5,228 nt of DNA, from assembly GCA_017543005.1 (NCBI GenBank), contig JAFWEA010000115.1, forward strand, positions 1-5,228, given 5' to 3'. The translations under genes were made by a program, and so were the position numbers. The notes below the pieces were generated by a model, which saw only the letters and a list, made by a program, of their open reading frames with translations, ran no database searches and was not told the DNA's origin. This stretch comes from Solobacterium sp. (GTDB lineage: Bacteria; Bacillota_I; Bacilli_A; Erysipelotrichales; Erysipelotrichaceae). Shown piece by piece: positions 1-4,343 of this stretch. Position 1 is the stretch's first letter; the number at the start of each line of letters is the position of its first letter.

Positions 1-1
1 G

Positions 2-256
2 ATCGCCCTGTCCCGGCCGTATCTGCAGGCGGATGACACGGTGCTGATCATCGATGACTTCCTGGCCAACGGACAGGCGGTGCACGGCCTCCTGGATCTG
101 TGCGAGCAGGCCGGGGCGAAAGTCGGCGGCATCGGCATCTGCATCGAAAAGGGCTTCCAGCCCGGCGGTGATGAACTGCGCAGCCGCGGCATCCGGGTTG
201 AAAGCCTGGCCATTATCGATGCCATGGATGATCATCACATCGAACTGAGAAAGTAA
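2..256 (+). CDS. xpt: Xanthine phosphoribosyltransferase, C-terminal part (5' end outside window)
   Basis: Xpt converts xanthine and PRPP to XMP and pyrophosphate in the cytosolic purine salvage pathway. Eighty-four codons are visible, in frame from base 2 to the TAA at 254-256; roughly the first 105-110 residues of a usual 190-residue Xpt lie to the left. The visible part contains the type-I phosphoribosyltransferase PRPP-binding loop VLIIDDFLANGQA (41-79), with the paired acidic residues and the small-residue turn. It also has the Xpt-like tail GIGICIEKGFQPGGDEL and RVESLAII, which closely resembles my recollection of Bacillus subtilis Xpt. The GTG at base 41 is an internal valine, not a start. 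The gene ends at a strong hairpin terminator. In Bacillota, xpt is often preceded by a guanine riboswitch, but that region is not in the window. The family call is close to certain; xanthine rather than hypoxanthine/guanine preference rests on the Xpt-specific tail. Confidence 0.93.
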   Translation: MALSRPYLQADDTVLIIDDFLANGQAVHGLLDLCEQAGAKVGGIGICIEKGFQPGGDELRSRGIRVESLAIIDAMDDHHIELRK

Positions 257-266
257 TAGAAAAAGA

Positions 267-297
267 CAGTTTCCGGAATACGGAAACTGCCTTTTTT
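267..297. terminator. Bidirectional Rho-independent terminator between xpt and tgt
   Basis: A perfect 9-bp stem, CAGTTTCCG (267-275) with CGGAAACTG (281-289), encloses the 5-nt loop GAATA. On + it is followed by CC and six T (292-297), ending xpt 10 nt after its stop. On the minus strand the same hairpin runs into GTCTTTTTC, so it also serves tgt. The last T of the + tract is the first base of the reverse-complemented tgt stop codon, so the tgt coding end touches the terminator. Confidence 0.93.
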
Positions 298-1427
298 CAG
301 AAGCCGCGCTGATCAAACTTCATGTTTTTCAGCGTTTCTTCTTTAAAGTCGTTATAACGGTCTTCCTTGATGGCCTGGCGGGCTTCTTCCATAAGGCGGA
401 TCAGGAAGCGGATGTTGTGGATGGACATCAGCCGCATGCCGAAGCCTTCGTTGGTCCGGAACAGATGATTCAGATAAGCCCGGGTGTAATTCCTGCAGCA
501 GTAGCAGTCACACTTTGGATCGAGCGGGGTGAAGTCCTCCTTGTACATCGCCTTGCGGATATTGATGCGGCCTTCACTGGTCAGCAGGGTGCCGTGTCTT
601 GCCAGACGGGTCGGCAGGACGCAGTCACACATATCGATATTCAGGGAGACGGCTTCCAGCAGGTCATTGACCGCGCCGACACCCATCAGATAACGCGGCT
701 TGTCCAGCGGCAGTCTGTCCTGGGACCAGCGGACCATGCGCACCATGGTTTCCTTGTCTTCGCCGACGGAAGTGCCGCCGATGGCATAGCCGGGGAAATC
801 CATTTCCGTCAGCTTCTCGGCACAGTAATGGCGCAGATCTTCATAGTCGCCGCCCTGGACAATGCCGAACAGGGCCTGCTCATCCGGCCGGCTGTGGGCA
901 TTCTTGCCGCGCTCGGCCCAGCGCAGGGTGCGCTCCATGGAAGCCTTAGCATATGCGTAGCTGGCCGGGTAGGGAATGCACTCATCAAAGGACATGATGA
1001 TGTCCGCTCCGATCTTGTTCTGGATCTGAATGGATTTTTCCGGGGAAAGGAACAGGGTGTCACCGTTCAGCGTATTCTTGAAGGTAACGCCTTCCTCCTT
1101 GATCTTTCTGACATCAGCCAGGGAAAAGACTTGGAAGCCGCCGCTGTCCGTCAGCATCGGGCCGTTGTAGTTCATGAACTTCTGCACGCCGCCGGCCCTG
1201 GCGACAATGTCTTCGCCCGGCCGCAGCCAGAGATGATATGTATTGGCCAGCACAACCCCGGCATGAACGTCATAAAGTTCTTCCGGCGAAACGAATTTTA
1301 CCGTGGCCTGAGTGCCGACCGGCATGAACATCGGGGTTTCCACATCGCCGTGCGGTGTATGAAGAATGCCGGTGCGGGCTCCCGACTGCCGGCAGACATG
1401 GGTAATTTCAAACGTTACTGGATTCAT
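297..1427 (-). CDS. tgt: tRNA-guanine(34) transglycosylase (queuosine biosynthesis)
   Basis: Tgt exchanges guanine at wobble position 34 of GUN-anticodon tRNAs (Asp, Asn, His, Tyr) for the queuosine precursor preQ1 or a related base. The 376-residue length is normal for the bacterial enzyme. Visible landmarks are TDSGGFQVFS with Asp94 as general acid/base, FDECIPYP (147-154), PRYLMGVG (244-251) and NIDMCDCVLPTR with nucleophile Asp265. The structural zinc site is C306-x-C308-x2-C311 plus His337 in SIHN. The TIM-barrel order is intact. The ATG at 1425-1427 has GAGG five bases upstream and a promoter just beyond. Val221 in GGTSVGE matches the valine seen in preQ1-using bacterial enzymes, where eukaryotic queuine enzymes have glycine; preQ1 use is therefore an inference. 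The usual GGL and FDC residues are changed to GGT and CDC here. No other queuosine gene is adjacent. Confidence 0.97.
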   Translation of the reverse strand: MNPVTFEITHVCRQSGARTGILHTPHGDVETPMFMPVGTQATVKFVSPEELYDVHAGVVLANTYHLWLRPGEDIVARAGGVQKFMNYNGPMLTDSGGFQVFSLADVRKIKEEGVTFKNTLNGDTLFLSPEKSIQIQNKIGADIIMSFDECIPYPASYAYAKASMERTLRWAERGKNAHSRPDEQALFGIVQGGDYEDLRHYCAEKLTEMDFPGYAIGGTSVGEDKETMVRMVRWSQDRLPLDKPRYLMGVGAVNDLLEAVSLNIDMCDCVLPTRLARHGTLLTSEGRINIRKAMYKEDFTPLDPKCDCYCCRNYTRAYLNHLFRTNEGFGMRLMSIHNIRFLIRLMEEARQAIKEDRYNDFKEETLKNMKFDQRGF

Positions 1428-1432
1428 AGGTT

Positions 1433-1436
1433 CCTC
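1433..1436 (-). promoter_or_regulatory. Shine-Dalgarno of tgt
   Basis: On the minus strand, GAGG (CCTC on +) lies 5 nt before the tgt ATG within AAATGAGGAACCTATG. It fixes the start at 1427. Confidence 0.8.
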
Positions 1437-1449
1437 ATTTCCGTACCCA

Positions 1450-1477
1450 AGTATAGCAGAATACCAAAGAATGTTAT
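1450..1477 (-). promoter_or_regulatory. Predicted tgt promoter (extended -10)
   Basis: On the minus strand TGCTATACT (1458 down to 1450) is an extended -10 element with TATACT as the hexamer. Sixteen bases upstream is ATAACA (1477-1472), matching 4 of 6 positions of the -35 consensus. The expected start point near 1443 leaves a leader of about 16 nt that contains the GAGG. The site overlaps the rightward promoter almost completely. Confidence 0.6.
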
Positions 1478-1480
1478 AAT
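1453..1480 (+). promoter_or_regulatory. Predicted promoter of the 1487-2839 cluster (extended -10)
   Basis: TGTTATAAT (1472-1480) is a perfect consensus -10 with the TGN extension. The -35 is weak (ATAGCA at 1453-1458 with 16-bp spacing, 3 of 6), which an extended -10 can compensate for. The hexamer ends 6 nt before the GTG at 1487, so the predicted transcript begins at or within about 2 nt of that codon. Confidence 0.65.
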
Positions 1481-1486
1481 ACGAGT

Positions 1487-1942
1487 GTGAAATCGCAGGA
1501 AATCAAAATCAGGAATCTGCCGGTCAGTGAGATCAAGCCGAAATCGGTGCGGGTCAAGCCGGTGGAAATACTGCTCGCTCTGGTCGCCTTGGGTGTCTAT
1601 TTCATTTTCCAGCGGAATCTGTTGACCTCGACCGGCATGGTGCTGGTCCTGCTGGGCATCAGCTGCATTATCCTGATGCCGGACCGGACCCTGGCCCAGT
1701 TCCTGCCGGACTATATGATCATGTACAACAGCCGGGACCGGGAAATCTGCAATATGATTTACTGGGATGAGGTGGTCAGCTGGCAGTATGAGTGGCATCC
1801 CATGTCGGACCTGCTGGTGGTAACCCTGCTGGATGGCAGCACACAGTCGGTGGATATGTATTCCAAGCGCAGCGTGGCCAAGTATATGCGGCAGTTTGCC
1901 CCGAACAAGGAAAAGAAGAACGTCAGGAACAAAGAGGGATAA
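1487..1942 (+). CDS. Small membrane protein, two helices and cytosolic PH-like tail, function unknown
   Basis: I do not recognise a named gene. The 151-residue product has a basic N-terminal segment (1-25), two hydrophobic helices (about 26-42 and 49-65) forming a hairpin, then a soluble region of about 75 residues (67-140). That region is rich in beta-prone stretches: YMIMYNSRDREI, MIYWDEVVSWQYEW, LLVVTLLDGSTQSVDMY, and a final helix SKRSVAKYMRQFAP. This resembles the bacterial PH-like (YcxB-type) domains that follow a helical hairpin; that assignment is a fold-level inference. The C-terminus is highly charged (KEKKNVRNKE). GTG at 1487 is the only plausible start: an in-frame TAG lies at 1454-1456 and no other start codon intervenes. 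There is no Shine-Dalgarno, and the -10 box ends at 1480, pointing to leaderless translation. The 3' end carries the Shine-Dalgarno of the ArsR gene, so the two are probably co-transcribed. Confidence 0.75.
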   Translation: MKSQEIKIRNLPVSEIKPKSVRVKPVEILLALVALGVYFIFQRNLLTSTGMVLVLLGISCIILMPDRTLAQFLPDYMIMYNSRDREICNMIYWDEVVSWQYEWHPMSDLLVVTLLDGSTQSVDMYSKRSVAKYMRQFAPNKEKKNVRNKEG

Positions 1943-1943
1943 G

Positions 1944-2279
1944 ATGATGGTGAAACTGGTCAATAAAGAAATGGTTGAAGAGTGCCGCCGGCAGATGGTC
2001 AAAGAGCGGGACTATGATGATATGAGTCTGATTTTTACGATGTTTGCGGACAGCACCCGGCTGAAAATCATGAATGCGCTGTTTGTCAGTGAACTGTGCG
2101 TCGGGGATCTGGCGGCCCTGCTGGAGATGTCTTCTTCGGCCGTCAGTCATCAGCTTTCCAGCCTGAAAAAAGCCAGACTCGTCAGGACCAGACGGGAAGG
2201 CAAGCTGGTTTTCTATTCCATGGCGGATGATCATATCAAGAACATCTACAAGATGGCATTTGAACATATCCACGAATAA
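1944..2279 (+). CDS. ArsR/SmtB-family transcriptional repressor with an alpha5 zinc-sensing site
   Basis: A 111-residue winged-helix dimeric repressor that in this family releases DNA when metal binds. The DNA-binding part is ADSTRLKIMNAL (35-46), then ELCVGDLAALL and the recognition helix SSSAVSHQLSSLKKARLV (63-80). The wing is RTRREGKLVFYSM (81-93). The last helix holds D95-x-H97-x10-H108-x2-E111, exactly the spacing of the inter-subunit alpha5 Zn(II) site of SmtB and CzrA; E111 is the final residue. Cys14 and Cys52 recall the alpha3N site, but the second cysteine of the CadC ELCVC motif is Gly54, so lead/cadmium sensing of that type is less likely. The start is ATG 1944, with ATG 1947 equally possible: AAAGAGGG (1931-1938) lies 5 or 8 nt away. 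A longer in-frame reading upstream overlaps the previous gene and is not needed. No transporter is adjacent, so the target is not evident. The family is certain; zinc as effector is a strong inference. Confidence 0.92.
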   Translation: MMVKLVNKEMVEECRRQMVKERDYDDMSLIFTMFADSTRLKIMNALFVSELCVGDLAALLEMSSSAVSHQLSSLKKARLVRTRREGKLVFYSMADDHIKNIYKMAFEHIHE

Positions 2280-2281
2280 AT

Positions 2282-2839
2282 ATGAGGGTAACGGCAATCG
2301 ATTTTGAAACAGCCAACAGCAGTCCGGCCAGCGTCTGTGCAGTCGGACTTTCTGTCTTGGAAGACGGGCTGATCGAACCGGTGCTGGAAACCCTGATCCG
2401 GCCGGAGAAGAATGTTTCGGCCTTTTATTACGGCAATATCCGCATCCACGGCATCCGGCCGCAGGATGTGGTGCATGCCCCGGACTATGCCCAGGTGTAC
2501 AAAGAGATGAAACCTTATCTGGAAGGCAGCCTGGTGGCGGCCCACAATGCCCGCTTTGACATGGGCTGTCTGAAGGCATCGTGTCTCAACTGCGGGATTC
2601 CCGTGCCGTCGCTGCGGTATTTTGACACGGTGGAACTGGGCCGCAATGTCTTCCCGGGCCTTGAGCATCACCGGCTCAATGACCTCTGTGAATATCTGGA
2701 TATCGAACTGGATCACCACCGGGCCGGCAGTGATGCGTACGGCTGCCTGATGATCGTGGCCCGGGTCATGACCCTGACCGGCATCTACGATATTGAAGAG
2801 ATGCTCAGTCAATGCAGAACTAGGATATACACGCTATAA
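2282..2839 (+). CDS. DnaQ-like DEDDh 3'-5' exonuclease
   Basis: A stand-alone 185-residue exonuclease of the fold found in the DNA polymerase III epsilon/PolC proofreading domain, expected to remove 3' nucleotides with two metal ions. Motif Exo I is AIDFETAN with Asp7 and Glu9. Exo II is VAAHNARFDMGCL with Asp93. Exo III is H146-R-A-G-S-D151, the HxAxxD form that defines the DEDDh subclass, so all catalytic residues are present. No polymerase, BRCT or helicase domain is attached. Whether it acts on DNA or RNA (epsilon-like, RNase T-like or oligoribonuclease-like) cannot be decided from sequence alone. The ATG lies two bases after the ArsR stop with no Shine-Dalgarno upstream, so translation is probably coupled to that gene. 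Its TAA stop is embedded in a TATAAT that may be the -10 of the next gene. Confidence 0.88.
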   Translation: MRVTAIDFETANSSPASVCAVGLSVLEDGLIEPVLETLIRPEKNVSAFYYGNIRIHGIRPQDVVHAPDYAQVYKEMKPYLEGSLVAAHNARFDMGCLKASCLNCGIPVPSLRYFDTVELGRNVFPGLEHHRLNDLCEYLDIELDHHRAGSDAYGCLMIVARVMTLTGIYDIEEMLSQCRTRIYTL

Positions 2840-2840
2840 T
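2835..2840 (+). promoter_or_regulatory. Possible -10 box of the hydroxyacid dehydrogenase gene
   Basis: TATAAT matches the -10 consensus fully and would start transcription near 2847, about 22 nt before the ATG. No good -35 is present (best 3 of 6, TGCAGA at 2813-2818 with 16-bp spacing) and there is no TGN extension. The hexamer includes the exonuclease stop codon, so a chance match is possible; read-through from the upstream cluster is the alternative. Confidence 0.4.
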
Positions 2841-2843
2841 CCA

Positions 2844-2865
2844 TTCATAAGAAAGAAGGTATGAA
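2844..2865 (+). repeat. Short inverted repeat bracketing the Shine-Dalgarno of the dehydrogenase gene
   Basis: TTCATA (2844-2849) and TATGAA (2860-2865) are perfect 6-bp inverted arms separated by 10 nt that hold the Shine-Dalgarno AAGAAGG (2853-2859). It lies at the predicted transcription start, where an operator or weak initiation-blocking hairpin could sit. The arms are short and AT-rich, so chance is quite possible. Confidence 0.3.
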
Positions 2866-2868
2866 CAG

Positions 2869-3816
2869 ATGAAAACAGTCCTTATGGAATCTCTCGGCAT
2901 CAGCGATGAACTGCTGGCGGAGCTGGAAAAGCCGTTTGTTGAGCAGGGCATGGAATTCGCCTCCTACAGCCGCACAACGGATCCGGCTGTGCTGGTAAAG
3001 GAAGCGGCAGACGCCGATGTCATGATTCTGGCCAACATGCCGATGCCGGCAGATGTCATCCGGCAGTGCGGAAAACTCAAGTTTATCAATGTCGCGTTCA
3101 CCGGGGTGGACCATGTCGGTCTCGATGCGGCGAAGGAAAAGGGCATTGCCGTTTCCAACGCGTCCGGTTATTCGACTGAAGCAGTGGCCGAACTGGTGCT
3201 GGGCATGGTGATCTCCATGTATCGGAATATGCGTCAGGTGGAAGACAGGGCCCGGACCGGCGGCACAAAGGACGGCCTGGTCGGCTTTGAGATTGCCGGC
3301 AAGACAGTCGGGATCATCGGCCTTGGCAAGATCGGCAGCCGCAGTGCCGAACTGTTCCATGCCTTCGGGGCTAAAGTCATTGCGTATACCCGCACCCCGG
3401 CTCACAATCATCTGGATTATGTGACCTGCCTGAGCCTCGAGGAAGTGCTGGCCAAGTCCGATATCGTTGTGCTGCACTGCCCGCTGAGCGACGCAACCCG
3501 GGGCATGATCAATGCCGAACGGCTGGCCATGATGAAGCCGACTGCCATCCTGGTCAATGCGGCCCGCGGACCGGTGGTCAACACACAGGATCTGGCGGAT
3601 GCGCTCAATGCCGGAACGATCGCCGGGGCCTGCCTGGATGTCTTTGACAAGGAACCGCCGTTACCTGCCGACGAGCCGCTGCTGAAGGCGAAGAATACTC
3701 TGGTGACGCCGCATGTGGCCTTTGCGACAAAGGAATCCATGAAACTGCGGGCTGAGATTGTCTTTGACAATCTGAAAGCCTGGCTGGAAGGAAATCAGAA
3801 GAATATCGTTTTATAA
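2869..3816 (+). CDS. D-isomer-specific 2-hydroxyacid dehydrogenase, NAD(P)-dependent
   Basis: A 315-residue cytosolic oxidoreductase that interconverts a 2-oxoacid and its D-2-hydroxyacid; the substrate (glyoxylate/hydroxypyruvate, a branched 2-oxoacid or other) cannot be read from sequence. The split substrate domain is 1-100 plus the C-terminal tail, with the loop FTGVDHVG at 77-84. The Rossmann domain shows GLGKIG (151-156) and the family signature around NAARGPVVN (230-238). The catalytic triad is complete: Arg233, Glu262 in DKEPP and His282 in TPHVA. At the end of the second Rossmann strand the sequence is VIAYTRT (170-176). The usual NAD-selecting aspartate is replaced by Thr174-Arg175, which suggests NADP(H) preference. 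There is no ACT domain, so it is not a long PGDH. The start ATG has AAGAAGG nine bases upstream. No terminator is visible after the stop, so some read-through into the next unit is possible. Confidence 0.93.
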   Translation: MKTVLMESLGISDELLAELEKPFVEQGMEFASYSRTTDPAVLVKEAADADVMILANMPMPADVIRQCGKLKFINVAFTGVDHVGLDAAKEKGIAVSNASGYSTEAVAELVLGMVISMYRNMRQVEDRARTGGTKDGLVGFEIAGKTVGIIGLGKIGSRSAELFHAFGAKVIAYTRTPAHNHLDYVTCLSLEEVLAKSDIVVLHCPLSDATRGMINAERLAMMKPTAILVNAARGPVVNTQDLADALNAGTIAGACLDVFDKEPPLPADEPLLKAKNTLVTPHVAFATKESMKLRAEIVFDNLKAWLEGNQKNIVL

Positions 3817-3843
3817 AGAACAGGCTTTGTAAATCTTTTCAGC

Positions 3844-3864
3844 AAATGTAACATATTTACATTT
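3844..3864 (+). promoter_or_regulatory. Perfect AT-rich palindrome over a -35 box (candidate operator)
   Basis: AAATGTAA (3844-3851) and TTACATTT (3857-3864) are perfect 8-bp inverted arms around a 5-nt centre. The right arm contains TTTACA, the -35 of the promoter for 3912-4301, which is the expected place for a repressor site. A third TGTAA half-motif lies near 3829. The form ATGT-N9-ACAT is close to but not the PadR-type ATGT-N8-ACAT, and it is not the usual ArsR TGAA-N6-TTCA form, so the regulator is unknown. Confidence 0.55.
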
Positions 3865-3884
3865 AATAGGTTGTTATTTATAAT
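3856..3884 (+). promoter_or_regulatory. Strong sigma-A-type promoter of the pyrophosphatase-like gene
   Basis: TTTACA (5 of 6 at -35, 3856-3861), a 17-bp spacer and TATAAT (6 of 6, 3879-3884) make the best promoter in the window. It sits in the AT-rich intergenic gap. The predicted start is near 3891, giving a leader of about 20 nt that includes AAAAGGA (3896-3902), nine bases before the ATG. Confidence 0.8.
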
Positions 3885-3911
3885 GATCTTACTTGAAAAG
3901 GAATTATCACA

Positions 3912-4301
3912 ATGGCCGATTATGAAAACAATGCCTATTTCTGGCTGAAAGTAGACACTTTATTTCTATCCAGTACACTGACGATCACCCGGCATAAGGG
4001 TGAAACACATCCGAACTTCAAAAACCTGGTCTATCCGGTTGAATATGGTCATCTGACCGATACGACATCGGATGGCACAGAAGGGGTATCTGTGTATGTT
4101 GGCTCACTGCCGCAGAGCATTACCGCCCTGGTGGTGGCAGCTGATATCCTGCAGAAGACACTGGATGTGAAGATCCTGCTTGGCTGTACCGATAAGGAAA
4201 CAGAGGAAGTGCTGCATTTCCTCAATCAGACGGATTTCCAGAAAACCGTCCTGATCCGCCGCGGCAGTGTCATCCCGGCATGGGGCCTGACCGATAACTG
4301 A
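3912..4301 (+). CDS. Small inorganic-pyrophosphatase-like protein, probably catalytically altered
   Basis: A 129-residue protein resembling the short family annotated in Bacillota as inorganic pyrophosphatase, itself similar to the core of family-I pyrophosphatase but well below the usual 170-plus residues. Matching segments are HKG (28-30, with the Lys-Gly pair), NLVYPVEYGHL (38-48, the two tyrosines and the YP/YG pair), DG at 54-55 and LDVKILLG (84-91, an Asp-x-Lys pair). In the true enzyme, DG is followed by DPLDV, whose aspartates bind metal. Here the stretch reads DGTEGVSVYVG, and Ser60 or a neighbour replaces the second aspartate. Active pyrophosphate hydrolysis is therefore doubtful; nucleotide or phosphate binding, or a structural role, is possible. 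The gene stands alone, with its own strong promoter, a candidate operator and a terminator, and ATG 3912 has a clear Shine-Dalgarno. Confidence 0.7.
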   Translation: MADYENNAYFWLKVDTLFLSSTLTITRHKGETHPNFKNLVYPVEYGHLTDTTSDGTEGVSVYVGSLPQSITALVVAADILQKTLDVKILLGCTDKETEEVLHFLNQTDFQKTVLIRRGSVIPAWGLTDN

Positions 4302-4310
4302 ACCAATTGA

Positions 4311-4341
4311 AAACCGGATTCTGATGAGAATCCGGTTTTTT
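4311..4341. terminator. Bidirectional Rho-independent terminator between the convergent genes
   Basis: A perfect 12-bp stem, AAACCGGATTCT (4311-4322) with AGAATCCGGTTT (4327-4338), encloses a 4-nt GATG loop. On + it ends in a run of T to 4341, ten bases after the stop at 4301. On the minus strand the hairpin lies a few bases after the TAA of the 4344-5216 gene and is followed by TTTTC, so it can serve both, with the + direction stronger. Confidence 0.93.
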
Positions 4342-4343
4342 GT

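Noticed and set aside
417..1490. Long + strand open frame (357 codons) opposite tgt
   Set aside because: It is the antisense shadow of a fully conserved tgt gene; it has no family resemblance and no initiation signals.
1833..1943. Longer N-terminus for the ArsR protein
   Set aside because: The extra residues come from the coding frame of the preceding gene and look like a shadow translation; ATG 1944/1947 has a clear Shine-Dalgarno.
1923..2812. Long minus-strand open frames opposite the ArsR and exonuclease genes
   Set aside because: They mirror genes with intact catalytic and metal-binding motifs and arise from GC-rich codon bias; their products are rich in His, Pro and Arg with no recognisable domain.
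2844..2865. Operator for the neighbouring zinc sensor
   Set aside because: Known SmtB/CzrA sites have TGAA and TTCA half-sites facing inward with about 6 bases between; here the half-sites are in the opposite order with a different spacing.
2861..2872. Three-codon upstream ORF (ATG AAC AGA TGA) overlapping the dehydrogenase start
   Set aside because: The Shine-Dalgarno ends one base before this ATG, too close for initiation, and is ideally spaced for ATG 2869.
3844..3864. Terminator of the dehydrogenase gene
   Set aside because: The stem is short and AT-rich and is not followed by a T-run; its overlap with a -35 box fits an operator better.
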